NCBI GenBank assembly: GCA_037976565.1
Contig: CP137668.1
Location: 7,624,496-7,688,495, forward strand
DNA length: 64,000 nt
Direction of reading: 5' to 3'
From: Mesocentrotus franciscanus
Taxonomy: Eukaryota > Echinodermata > Echinoidea > Camarodonta > Strongylocentrotidae
A program made the translations under genes and the position numbers. Under the pieces are notes generated by a model, which saw only the letters and a program-made list of their open reading frames with translations, had not been told where the DNA came from and did no database searches. Below are positions 46,615-58,296 of the stretch, piece after piece (within the stretch, counting starts at the first letter, position 1; each line of letters opens with the position of its first letter).

Positions 46615-49600
46615 TTAGGGTTTCGTTCGTTTGGTTGGAGGAGTCTCTGGCACAGAGGGTGCTGACCGTCTCGTCGTTCCTCTTGCACTAGACTGCTCTC
46701 TTGAGTTGGAAGATGTGGACATCGGAATCGTAGAATGATCTGTGCTTGGAGCTTCATCTAATTCTGTGATAGAGGAAGAAGGAGTAGAGAGACAGAAATA
46801 ATAACAATATTCACCAAGTCTGTAAACCAAGGAGAAGCCGCGTTAACTGATCATCACAGTCACTTGGCATTGTGAGCTATATTCCCTGCTCAGCTTGATT
46901 ATATAGCAAATGTACTTAAAAATAAAATTCTCACGGAATGTTTTACTTACATGCTCTGAATTGATGATGAATTGACAAAATTGGGTTTTAAATACTTTGA
47001 GAAAGTGCAGTCAGGTTGGGAGAAAGATTTGGGAATTTGATTCCTGTAGTTTCACCTTCCTCAAAACATCCATAATTAACAAACTTCCGATAAGCTTTTC
47101 CATTACATGGTGAGAAATTCGGTTCCAGTAAATTGCGTCAATATGACACTAAACTTTAAAAATTTGACGAGTGACTGTTGGCACTTCCCCAGTTAAGTGT
47201 ATGAGCAGGTACTTAGTGCGCTCAGTTTCGGAATTTCTAAGCATGCGCAGTAGTAATTTACCTCCTCCATCACTTTCGGTGTGATTATTAAAAAAAAGTG
47301 CCAATTTGGATCTATTGAAAAAAACTATGACAATTTTTGGTCATTTATAACATAATAACAATAACAATAATATTATATATTTTATAGCGCACATATCCAT
47401 CACACAATGTACTCAAGGCATTCTAATATTATCCCAGCTCTGCTAGATTACGGTTTTTGATGCTCACAGCATTCAAGGAAATATTTCCTACCGGTACCCA
47501 TTTAACACCTGGGTGGAGAGTGGCAAATGTAGATGTGGCACATCACTGCTGCTGTGGGACGCGAACCGCGGACCATGTGATCGACAGTCCGACGACTTAT
47601 CCACTAGACCATGACACTTCTACTGCGCATGCTTAGAAATTCCAGAAGACATGCACCAACTACGAACTGGTCTACTGATTTCAACTCTGAAAGGTAGGGA
47701 CTTACTGAGTTTCTGGTTGATGAGGGCAAGCTGTTCCTCGGCATTCTGGCATTCCTGTTGCTTCGCAACCATATCCCCCGATTTTAGGGCTGCCTCCTGG
47801 CCCTTGTACTCTACCTCAGCCTGCTCACGACTCTCTATGGCATGCATGATCTGCTCCAGGATTGCTGTTTTACATTAAAGTGCGGGTTCAAAGAAAATCA
47901 CAAATATGGCAAATAACATATTACTAGAAACTGGTAAGCCAATAGATGGCCATCGTACAAGTTGTAGGTCAACTACAAATCGGATGATTTATAAAAATAC
48001 AAATAAAACCACCTCCATAGCATCTGGGATATGCGAGAGATTCGCCAGAAAAATAACGATGTTTTAATGCCGTCACAATATGAACCAATCCTGCCCAAGC
48101 AGACGACATCCCATAAAGAATGAACATTATTGCAATGCTATTATTTCTCAAATTATAATGAGTTTAGTGTATATAAATGTGATGGAATTTTACACCATTC
48201 AAAAGGGATATGACCCCGATTCTGATAACTAAATTCTTTTGTTTGTAAATACACAGGATAGGGGTTAATGAACAATCAAAGAAACTACACTTTCAAATTT
48301 AAAACCCCCCGGAATGATAGCATTGACGCATTTGTTCCCTCTTGAAACGCCGAACATACCGCGGTGTATGCAGCTGAAAATACAATGGCGTCTTATTTTG
48401 TTTACAAGCGACGGATTCCTTTATTTTTTATCGCTGCATTTTTCATCAAAATAATACCATGCGCGGGGTTTAGAGTGAGACAATAGATTAAACATTTAGT
48501 CTGACGGTAGTGAAGTAAGAGAAATAACTGAAGAGAAGACAACGAAACAGGCACTGAAAATGTGTGAGATGTCATGGGACATCGTCTGCTTGTGCAAATC
48601 ATGTTCAACATGTGACGTCACACATCTCAGCAGCGATCGGAGAGCATTTCAGGTGCTATGTCGGGGCTGTATTTCAGAGTTTTGTAATTCATAATAATCA
48701 TTACTTCGAATGTTTTCGAGCATGGAATTTTGATAACCTTGTCAAATCAAAGTGTTACCTTTGCAATAATGACAATAAAGTTAGTTTTTAAAATCAATGA
48801 ACCTGATCTTTAAAAAGCATAATTGTAAATTTGCTCATGATTCAAAATTCCCTAGGGATATTTAATGCAGTTGGTTCTCTATCTGAATCTGATTGAAATT
48901 GTGAATTAATTTGTAACAATACCTTCAAGAGCTAAAAAGAATTGGTCACATAACGCATACTAGAGTTACGTTATCAGTCCTGTAAACAAAATGTAGAAAA
49001 ACATACATGCAGATAAGAAATATCTTGTGAATGGTTTTACGCTCAAATTAGTAGTCGTATCCTCTTTTTTAACTGTTTAGGACAAAGATTTTGCAAGGCA
49101 GCATGTCTGGGCCCGTCTTATCAAAGAGTTGCAACTGATCCACGATGATTGCAAATCCTATCAATCACAACGTTAAAATTGCCTGCCTCTTATCTACAGT
49201 GTCGCAATTGATTTCAAACCCAAATATTAGTTTGCAAATCAATTTTGATAAATCTCTCAAGGGCATCGGCCTAAGCCTCGTTAGACAGGGGATCTTGCCA
49301 AAGACAATAAATCGATCAGTTAAGACTGTACTCTCTATAAGGACTCACCCATCTGCTTCTCCAGTGATTCTAACTGTTTGGGAGGAGGTTCCCCAAAGAC
49401 GCGTCCCAGAAGGTCAGACGGACAATGGTTCTCACGTCCTCCAAACTTTCCGTTGCTACGGATACGGTTGCCATCGCGGGTGAGGAGCGTGGGGCAGGGG
49501 ATGTGATTAACAATCTGAAGAAGGGAGAAGACAGAGGACAATTATGGTATGAATTATGAAACATGGTTTCTACTTTGAGATCCAAAATACTTTTTTTTTC

Positions 49601-52600
49601 AATTCAAATGAACATGTATTCAGCTACATGTATTGCCTGCATGATGGAGCGAGGATTGATAGAAAATGTAATTACCCGTAACACGACAATTAACCCCTGG
49701 ATAATCACCCCCCCCCCCATAAAACTACCCTCCAAGGACAACCACCCCCACGAGGACAATTACCCCACCCCTGAAAATTAGCCCCTAAGACAATTACCCC
49801 CAGGACAACAAAGGACAACCACCCCGAGGATAATATTACCCCCTGTTCATTAAAGGGAGTCCACCCTGATAATAAGTCGTTTTTGATTTTTAGGGGTTAA
49901 TAATCCTCGGGGGAATGATTGTCCAATCGGGTAATTTTCACGGGGGTAATTGTCCTCGCGGGGTGATTGTCCTGGGGTAATTGTCCTAGAACCGTAATTA
50001 CCATATACTCTTAACCATTTCAAAGCAAAGTGAGTACCATTTTCAGCACTAGAATAAGGTGAAATGGGACAATTTTTACAGTGATATCTTCAGAAATAAC
50101 AGAGGCATTTACTGTCTTTTTCTTGCAAAGCGATGAGATTCCTTAGCCTATAAATACCACCCTAAACACGATCAAAAATATAATAATGAAAATAAAACCA
50201 TCTCTATGAACTTACTGACTGTCTGTATGCTGTTGCGTCTTTTAGAGTATCTAAGAGTACGGTATCGTGTAGCAAGAGACTGAAGGCTGTACAAACATGA
50301 TAGGAAATATATTAATTATATTGTAAAAACAATGATTAAAAATTGTCATGGAATATGTAGACCCAGCTGCTCTGGACCCACTCCCATATTAAAGGCATCG
50401 TTTAACAATGTTAAATCTGAGATGCATTTCCCTACGTGTTATCAGTGTCTGTAATATGGTGTAATATTGAAGCCCTAAAAATATTGCGCTTCAAAATGAT
50501 CATGAAGTCTTTCAAAAAAGTAAAAATCTTTGAGTGACCGGTTCTACCATACTCATTTTCCCCAATAGACTGTAGTGTTATAAAAATCGTTAGGAAAAGG
50601 AATTTTTAAATTTCAATTTCCAATCAAGACATAAATTTCTTGATAATCAGACAGGCGATCGGTTTGTAAAAGTCATGGGGTTCCTAACTGACCTAAATGT
50701 TTATAATTATCAATGCAGCATGAGCTAAATTCAAGATTTTGTTTCAAAATCTGAGACAAAGTTACCCGATCCCTTTAAAGCTCCAGATAATTCGACATAT
50801 ATGATACATGCTTGGGTGAAAATTACTCTGCAGGCAATTACTAACATTTTTCAAATTCCAAATTTCAACCAAAAATCACAAAAAAGTAAACGTCATTCAA
50901 CAACCCTAACCCGTATAGTATGAAATAAGCTCTGCTACTGCTATCACAATAATTACTGAAACTTTCACTACTACTACTACCTCTATTTCAAAATCACTAC
51001 ACTCAGTACAATCAGCAACCATCCATCTTTAGGACTGGGTTGATGAAGGGGGAGGCAAATGCATTAATCAAAGTGGTATACTCTGTTGTATGCACAGTTA
51101 ATGTTTACATTATTGCAATGTCCCTGCTATTGAAAGTATTATTATTTATTTTTTGGGAGAGAGATTTCTTTTCCTTAAACAGACCATCGTTTGTGATCTC
51201 TACTCACCTATCTTACAATTCTTTTCATGACCTGTGAACCTTAAAAGGCGCCTTGCATACACAGGGTTTCCTGATGGGGTTTGACGATACTTGATGGGTA
51301 CTCTCATGTGTGGTAGAAGCCTTTCAAACAACACAAAAATTAAGTGAACCAAGTTCAAAAGGATGACTTTCCAATGGATTTCTTCGTATTAAGAAACTTA
51401 TTTGTTACACTTCAGTAAAGTGATATAGATTTATGTCTTATTGCTATACAGTTGGGATATTATTATATTGTTATTATATTGATATTATTAAGCCTCGCTC
51501 AGATATGAGATGGTTAGAGCTGTTTTTTTTAATGATGTAATTAAGTGTCATACTCTTCATATTTCCGTACCGTATTATAACACACAGCTAAGTGAATAAC
51601 GTATAGGACCTTGTTGTGCGCTGTTACTCTTCACTTCCATGTAAAAAAAGTGTTTTTTGCAGTGGTCTACCGCGTTGTATCTGAACAAGCCTTTACAATT
51701 CAGATCCTATTACAAATGAGTTCATACACAGTTCACGAAGGGTATATCCACTACAGCATAATTTGCTATATGAGTAGGCCCTAAGCATGCATAATTACAC
51801 CAGGTGACTTAAAAAAGGGTAAAAACATCGATGATACGGAATGACGGTACACTGCAAATTCATTATAAACCATAATTTGTATATACATGAACATTTTACC
51901 TTTCTTGATTTATCTGGGGGAATTACTGACAAATTTTAAGAAAAATTCTATATTCCCGTAATATTGGAGAAACTAAGATGAGAATTGAAGGCTGGTTTGC
52001 ACACTCACTTGTCCCACTCAGTCAGGCCCTTTTTGTAGATTGACTCGATAGGTAGAACCTGTTGACGCCCACTTTTGTTTTCAAAGACTTCATTAGCCTT
52101 AGCGACTGTGGTGGTGAGGACGCAGTCCATATCTGAGGCCATATGCCATGATAGCACATAGGCATCATTCTCTTCTTCCACCTCAACCAGGTGTGCTACC
52201 TGTGGAGTATGGATGAGTTAGAGAACAGTTAAATAAATATGTGGGACTACATACTGATAATTCGAGCCATGTAACATCAAATTTTATTTAGATCAAGCTT
52301 TCTTCTTGCTACCAAGACATAAATGATGATTTTTCAGACAATTTCATCCTTCACAAAACGCAAGTTATCATTTTCCATTTCACTACCATATAGTTACTGA
52401 ACATTCATAATACAAGTATACAATATAAATGAAAAAAGGTACAAGACAAACATCAGACACTAGACATTGGTAATAACTGCTTACCTTTCCAAGTATTTCA
52501 CCATCCCTTGTCTCGTATCGGGGCATCCCGCATTTCCTTCTAGGTTTGTTCCTCAACTCTTCAATTGATTTTTTAGTAGATATCATTGATTGTTCTGCTT

Positions 52601-55600
52601 CTTTTTTCTACAACATGAAACAGAAGCAAATTGTTTACATAAGTTGCTTATTCCTCTAAATCTGACATAAACTACTCATTTTATAAAGTTTTCTGTTGTA
52701 TGAAGAAGATTTGCTTTATTCAAGTGGCCATCTACATAATTATATCTATGCTTTCAATCCCCTTCCATCTTTCTTTGCATTATATTACATGTACCACTTC
52801 AATTATTATTTCAATTATTCCGCCTGCCCATCTTAAAATTTGCTATATTTCAAAATGTGCAAAACACATTTTTAGATACAATGTAGCTAAGTAGCAGGCA
52901 CAGAAATTAAGCTATTAATTATAAGACGTGAGCAGAATGTGCAGTCTCCTAAGTGCAAATATGAGTTGTGCTCTCCAGGAAAGCTGATTTTCAACACATT
53001 TCTGTTAGTTTGTACATATTTTATTGATCCAAAAGACTTTGAAATGCTATTCCATCACCAGACCTCAATATTAGGTTTAACAAACATTCACCAGCAACTT
53101 GTGTGACATGTTCTTTCTCTATTTAATCAATGACAGCCATCCATGCAGCTAGAGACTTTAGCCAACTGCAATAATTCAGTCTTACGATACCACAGTTGTG
53201 GAAAGAAAGTGTTGTGAATTCTCTAATGATAGTTCCTGCCTTTGAGGTACATTGTATTCTCACCGTTGTTATCAGGACTCCAAACAGTCTCAACTCTTTT
53301 TGTAACCCGAGCTCATTTTTAGCAGCATCAACAGCAGATTCTGTCCAAAAAAGCACACACAAAGTGAATAGAACGCTAAATATGAAATTCCCTACGGGTG
53401 CGTTAAAAAAAACCACATATTTCAAATTGGGTACACAACATTTCTTCAAATATCCTTAAATTCTTATTGTAAGATAAAGTATGACTAACATGTAAACAAA
53501 ATAACTCCGGTCCCACTTATGGTGCAAGCATACAAACTAAGAAATTGTTAATGGAAAGTTCCATTCAAGTTTTGCAAAAATTGGTCCCATTATAGAATAT
53601 AATGGAAACAGAAACAGAAACAGAAAAGGAGAGAAAATGGCTATTGTAGGCAAATGGTCAGCATGGGACTTTTTCTTTAATCCTTGTCCTTGTCATTCCC
53701 TCTCTTCTCGACTCTCCGCAGAATCACATCTAACTCTCTCCTCCATCTCCTGAAAATATCCTAGACATGCTCCTGTGAGCCATTACCTTCGAGGATATGT
53801 AGATGCTGTTGTTCCTTTTCAAACAGTTCTTTGTACGCCTTGATAGAAGCAGTGAGTATGTCTCTCTTCTTCAACAGCTGAGACATCCGTTGCTGCTGCT
53901 CGACATCTGGGTACAGGAATAGAAATTAAGTTTTATGGATTAATAGTAATAATAATAATGTCAACTTATAAAGCGCACATATCCATTCTAAAAGACGCTG
54001 AGATCTGTACAATATTAAAATATTTATATAATATTAAAACTACGACATACACAAATGGTTCTTAAGTTACTTCTTAAATATTTTAATTGATGATGATTGT
54101 CTTATTTGTAATGGTAAAGTGTTCCTTAATTTGGGTGCAATGTTAGCAAAATCCCTGTCCGCCCATTTGTTATTGGTTTTGGGTGTACATGACTGGAGCT
54201 GTGAACCTGAACGTAAATTCAGTTGTGAGGTGTACGGTTTCAAAATCTGATACAAGTAATGTGGTGAAGAATGAAGAAGTGTTTTGTAAGTAATGAGTAA
54301 AAGCTTATACATGATTCTTTTTGAGACTGATAACCAATGAAGAGATTTGAATATATCTGAATACTGTCCGTTATTAAACATCCAAGAATTTGAAACAAAA
54401 TCACAAATCAGAAAAAATTCAGTAAGGAATACCTTGCCTTGTATCATGAGCACAATTTCACATTCTCAAAATCAAAACATTACTTTTCGGGGGATGGGGT
54501 GGCATTTTTGTCCGAGGAGGAGTACAATTTCAAAATCATAAACCATCATAACACATGAACAGTTACCACATGTTACAACTGTAGGAACCAACAGTAAAAA
54601 TTAAAAAAATATCATTTTCTGATGTGTGCTTAAGTATCTAAGGTTGTGTGAAAACTTGTGGAAAACTCAATCACAAAGAAAGTTTTCACTACATCTGTAC
54701 CAAAAACTACTACTACTTCTACTACAACTTCTACTTTAGAAACTATAATTAGTAGTAGTATTATATGGTATTATAATGAATACAATTGAATGATAAATTT
54801 AATCATACACACAGAAAAGATCTATAGTATTTAAACTCATAAGAAGAGGGGTCGTAGTCGAGTGGATCAATCAATTGACTGGAAATGCATGGGTCTTTGG
54901 TTCGATCCCAGGCATGGCACTTATGTCCTTGAACAAGGCATTTTATCTACATTTCTCCTCTCCACCCAGGTGTAAAATGGGTACCTGCTAGGATGCGTGG
55001 TTGGACTAGCATTTGCAAGAAGGTGACTAGCTAGAATGCTCCCCAGGGAGTTGAGAATGTTGAGAATGCATAATAACCCAATGACCGGGATAATCATAAC
55101 ACTGAAAGCACGTTGGTCAAGTAATGGAGACACGCTACATAAGAAGGACAAAAGACAGATGTTTTCATATTCATATTGTGCTTACCATTATAATACAGAA
55201 ATGACTGAATGTACGGCTTCACTTTAAGTCCCTTGCTCTTCAGTGTGAAGTGTAATTTGTATTCACTTCCATCATGTCCCGGAGTATTCTCTTGGATTAA
55301 AATGTCCTAAAATGAAATAAATATCTTTTATAGTTAATACAATATCCCTTCTTTCAAGTATACTTATATCAAAGGCGGTAAGTTCAACTACATGTATTTC
55401 CTGACTAAAACCATTAAAACTTAACAGGAACTATTCAGCGAACATACAGTTGCCTTGTTTGTAATTGCCATCGGTTGGCAACTTTCTAGGGGCAGGGGAG
55501 GAGAAGGGGAGGAGGAAGAAAGACGAGGTGAGAGGGAGAGAGAAAAGGAGGAGTAGAAGGAAGGGCGAGGAGAAGGAGGGGAATGAGGAAGGGGAAGGGT

Positions 55601-57886
55601 GGAGGAAGGGAGAGAGGAAGGAGTTGTACGAGACTCACCTGTACGAAGCCAATACCTTTATCCAGCGGGAACTGCATCATGCTCTTATTGCCCTGGAGTT
55701 TAGGCAGCTCCGCTCCATTGCTGCCCTTCATATGAACTTCAATGTTACTTGCCAAATCTTTGCCGGTCACATTCCCAAATTCATCCTACAAGTACCACCC
55801 CCGAAAAAAATGAAATGCATAAGTTGTTTAACATGTAATTGTACTTTGGATGATCAGTAGTAATTTGTATGCCGATTTCCTATTTAGTTTTTTTTAAGGC
55901 AGTTCAGAGATCAAAGAAAGTGAAGATTAACTTAGGATATCACTTAGTTTTACGCGACTAGCTTTGAAACCCCATGTTTGACGATTGTTTTACCAGACTA
56001 CTAAGAAGGCATGTGTATGTTTAGTATTGTATTACCAAAGGCACAAGCACATTAACTTAGTTTTGAAAACCCGGGACCTCCCGGTTATGAGACCACTGCT
56101 CCACCACTGCGCCGTTGCATCTCCACATGTCTTAAAAAAACCAAATAGGCTCACAAAAAAACAAAACAAAAAAAGATTTTAAAAAGCCTGAAACAGACAG
56201 GTACCAGGGCTTGAAATCTGACAAAATCTTTTTTTAAATGGCATCCCTGTTTAACCCATTCGATCTAATTTTGATATTACACACAGTTTCAATAGACTCC
56301 AGCCCATTTTCAATGTGTTAACCCAAATATGGGGCAGAGTGGTCAGACGAAAAGACTTACCACAAGCTGTAGCCTGAGCGCTTTGATGAGAGTCCTGTTA
56401 TGTGCTTCAGGTGTATTGCATACAGTAGGAGTGGGCGGGGTTATCTCTGGGATCAGTTTCACTGGTGGACCAGGCTGGATGTCAAACCCAATCTGAATGG
56501 GTTCAAGAAGAAACACAGTCACAAATACGAACAGAGGTATTGAGGACGGGAAACATCTTGTGTGATCTCTACAAGTCTTTTGCACTGTAGACCGAGGCCA
56601 GTTATGCTGGAATTGAGGATTGATAACACCTTGCACGATGTCTAGAAATTGTGTGCTTTACAGACTGTATCCATTTGCCATAACAACCTTAATTATCTCT
56701 ATTATTACTGGGAAGGGGGGATTTGACTCCCACTGTACACAATTTATGACTGCCGCTTTATCGCCATGAGGAATTCGGTAAGTGTAGGACTTTCCCCTGT
56801 GGAACAAGGTAGTACCCTAGTACCTTTGTAGGGTTACCTTTTATTACCACCCCCTCCCCCATCCCCATCTCAACTCAACTCACCGGTTCAGAGTAGAGCA
56901 TCTGTTGATCTAGGGAAGCTTGAAAGATGATCCAATGCATGCTGGCCTCTCGGGGTAGCTTTTGTTTTCTACAACGTAAAAACAATTGATGGATGTACTA
57001 TATTATCTATAAAGAACTCCTTAGTTTTTAGTTATTGTTTAGGGAAAAGATGTGTACTTTTCATTACCTTTCATTACCTTCACATCATTTATCACATATT
57101 TTTTCTTTAAGAGGATAATTCAATTTCTAATCAAGTCTTTTCTCTCAAATTTACAATCAAATTGTGGTCCAAAATGTTTTAATATCTTGATATAAAGTGA
57201 TATATAGATAATAATTGATAACAAGTGATATGTAGATAATACAAAGGTACATACTACAAAATTTGATGTGCATAATTCATTTTTTTTTTCTTTCTGACAT
57301 GCCTCACTGGGCAAGAGGCAAGAGTCTATTTCAGTCAACTACACAGTACACACTAATTTGATTGGCTGAAATTCTAAAAGCGAATATCTAATAATGTAAT
57401 GATTTGCCCTTTGCCTCAGGACTTCACAAACCCAATCTTACGTTGTAAGCTTGATAACATGTGTTCACCCCTAGGCACGGCTTTACACCAACAGGCAGCT
57501 TGGACACATGGGCACACAAAATTAAGATTAGTCCAGACCAATCTTTTTTTCTTCAAATGAAGAAATAGCTCATCAAAACGGACCCTAAAATCTCAATCCA
57601 GACCACCTACCAAATAGTTAATGTGGAGGCCTGCCCTAGGTAAGCAAGAAGTTGAGTTTGTAGAAGTAATCTTTAGAGTTTTCGATTAGTGTTTCTCACC
57701 TGCAGTAAAAATGTCCTTCCCTATCATCCTGAATGGGCTTGTCCATGTCTGTAATTAGTGCCCTCGCTGGTGGCGGACCAGAGTGTTGTTCGTTGGTAGC
57801 AGACTTCCACAGCCTCATGGACATGTTCTTGTGGGGGATGTTGGTCATGGTGCTCTCATCAGCAGCAATTATGGAGATGTCAAAAT
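46615..57886 (-). CDS. SMCHD1: SMCHD1 homologue, last 14 exons (hinge domain and C-terminus)
   Basis: This is a noncanonical SMC-family chromatin protein; in mammals SMCHD1 silences the inactive X and imprinted clusters in the nucleus. Exons: 57700-57886, 56884-56968, 56361-56492, 55639-55785, 55186-55306, 53787-53906, 53264-53340, 52485-52607, 52009-52199, 51208-51320, 50216-50286, 49349-49514, 47706-47864 and 46615-46763. Phases agree at every junction, giving about 612 codons to TAA. Family marks are IGFDIQPGPPVKL, ELRNKPRRKC, YVLSWHMASDMDCV with SGRQQVLPIESIYKK, LLLHDTVLLDTL, and the strongly conserved PCPTLLTRDGNRIRSNGKFG of the hinge. A coiled-coil-like QECQNAEEQL stretch and a basic tail (PPTKRTKP) follow. 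The N-terminal GHKL ATPase and the start lie beyond the right edge. I recognised it by remembered similarity to vertebrate SMCHD1. Confidence 0.93.
47340..47612 (-). mobile_element. tRNA-derived SINE with a LINE-type tail
   Basis: On the minus strand the head carries an A-box-like TGGTCTAGTGGATAAG and a B-box GGTTCGCGTCCC. A central domain contains CTCCACCCAGGTGTTAAATG and GGGTACC, and the tail reads GATGGATATGTGCGCTATAA followed by AATATTATTGTT. It lies in the SMCHD1 intron just 5' of the 47706-47864 exon's donor. The tail matches the LINE end at 53.95 kb. Confidence 0.85.
47865..49348. other. SMCHD1 intron, no other gene seen
   Basis: It holds AT-rich sequence, with only a 33-codon signal-like frame on the plus strand (48385-48486), which I do not call a gene. 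Confidence 0.5.
49349..49514 (-). other. SMCHD1: SMCHD1 homologue exon with the most conserved hinge block
   Basis: The exon reads IVNHIPCPTLLTRDGNRIRS and continues NGKFGGRENHCPSDLLGRVF to EKQM. The TLLTRDG.RIRSNGKFGG block is nearly unchanged from vertebrates, which points to an active gene. CTTCAG acceptor and GTGAGT donor flank it. Confidence 0.92.
49668..50001. mobile_element. Inverted-repeat MITE built of GGACAATTACCCC motifs
   Basis: GTAATTAC stands at both ends. The left arm holds several degenerate copies of GAGGACAATTACCCC on the plus strand; the right arm holds the same motif on the minus strand (GGGGTAATTGTCCT). The two arms meet near 49860. It lies in an SMCHD1 intron and encodes nothing. 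Confidence 0.75.
50216..50286 (-). other. SMCHD1: SMCHD1 homologue 71-bp hinge exon
   Basis: This short exon encodes AFSLLLHDTVLLDTLKDATA and YRQS. It is joined in phase to the exons on both sides and would be missed by length-based gene finding. It matches the hinge segment ending in an LLLGDT.ILD-type motif in the vertebrate protein. Confidence 0.88.
51208..51320 (-). other. SMCHD1: SMCHD1 homologue hinge exon (LLPHMRVP...GHEKNCKI)
   Basis: Two donors are possible. The downstream one (GTGAGT at 51202-51207) keeps TGHEKNCKI, which aligns with the vertebrate protein including the cysteine. The upstream GTCATG would drop nine codons, so I chose the downstream site. Confidence 0.85.
52009..52199 (-). 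other. SMCHD1: SMCHD1 homologue hinge exon (VAHLVEVEEEN...GRQQVLPIESIY)
   Basis: It encodes YVLSWHMASDMDCVLTTTVA and SGRQQVLPIESIYKKGL. This is the first half of the SMC hinge, the region that in vertebrate SMCHD1 dimerises and binds nucleic acid. The flanking exon 52485-52607 supplies ELRNKPRRKCGMPRYETRDG. Confidence 0.9.
53940..54453 (-). mobile_element. 3' end of a CR1/L2-like LINE in an SMCHD1 intron
   Basis: Minus-strand frame 54067-54453 reads SLHWLSVSKRIMYKLLLITY, RSGSQLQSCTPKTNNKWADR and DFANIAPKLRNTLPLQIR, the C-terminal block that follows RT in CR1/L2-like ORF2 proteins. The 3' tail is GGATATGTGCGCTTTATAAG then TTATTATTATT. RT itself is missing through 5' truncation. Confidence 0.85.
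54848..55140 (+). mobile_element. tRNA-derived SINE (plus strand)
   Basis: An A-box-like TCGTAGTCGAGTGGATCAAT and a B-box GGTTCGATCCC lie near the start. They are followed by CTCTCCACCCAGGTGTAAAA and TGGGTACC, the same central domain as the SINE at 47.3-47.6 kb. The 3' part ends near ACACGCTACATAAGAAG. It lies in an SMCHD1 intron upstream of exon 55186-55306. Confidence 0.85.
56020..56125 (-). mobile_element. tRNA-like SINE head fragment
   Basis: On the minus strand GGCGCAGTGGTGGAGCAGTG (A-box-like) is followed by GGGAGGTCCCGGGTTTTCAA (B-box-like) and then TGTGCTTGTGCCTTTGGTAA. No cloverleaf closure or central SINE domain is clear, so it is a fragment. It differs in sequence from the other two SINE heads. 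Confidence 0.6.
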
Positions 57887-58009
57887 CTGGGAGATCAAGT
57901 TTTTGATGTGTTACAGTTAAAACATGTTGAGGCAACTGAATTGAGTAAAACACAATTTACAACCTGCTTTTTCTGTGCAACAAATAAGTTCATCATCATT
58001 ATGATTGCT

Positions 58010-58137
58010 ACTCTTAACATCTTGATGTTCCCACTTTTCTTTCAACCCTTTTCATTAGTGTCATTATCACCATCAACATCACCATCATCATAATCATCAC
58101 AATCAAATTCTTCATCATCTTCAACATCATCATTGTT
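58010..58137. repeat. (ATC)n-rich microsatellite
   Basis: ATC/CAT-type trinucleotide repeats lie immediately left of the 5' LTR. A shorter ATC run follows the 3' LTR (60643-60665), so the LTR element seems to have entered such a tract. Confidence 0.75.
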
Positions 58138-58150
58138 GTATTCAACTAAA

Positions 58151-58296
58151 TGGTATTTCACCATTGAGGGCATTTTGATGATTCAACGTTCGTACAATTT
58201 CGTCAAGCATACACCTGGAATAAAGAAAAGATACACATGGTACTTTCTGGTATTTTTTCGTTTATTTGAGTTCTCTCCAACTGGTCAAACACAACA
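58151..58296 (+). repeat. 5' LTR
   Basis: Begins TGGTATTTCACC and ends ACACAACA, with AATAAAG inside. It is the direct-repeat partner of 60492-60642, with numerous substitutions and small indels, so the insertion is old. Confidence 0.8.

Noticed and set aside
46359..46757. 132-codon minus-strand frame overlapping the end of the SMCHD1 homologue
   Set aside because: It is a different frame over the last exon and 3' UTR; the SMCHD1 frame has splice phase and similarity.
47550..47612. Functional tRNA gene
   Set aside because: A- and B-box similarity is present, but no cloverleaf closes and the sequence continues into a SINE body; the same holds for 54848 and 56050.
48385..48486. 33-codon plus-strand frame resembling a signal peptide
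   Set aside because: It is very short, lies within an SMCHD1 intron, and has no following exon or family support.
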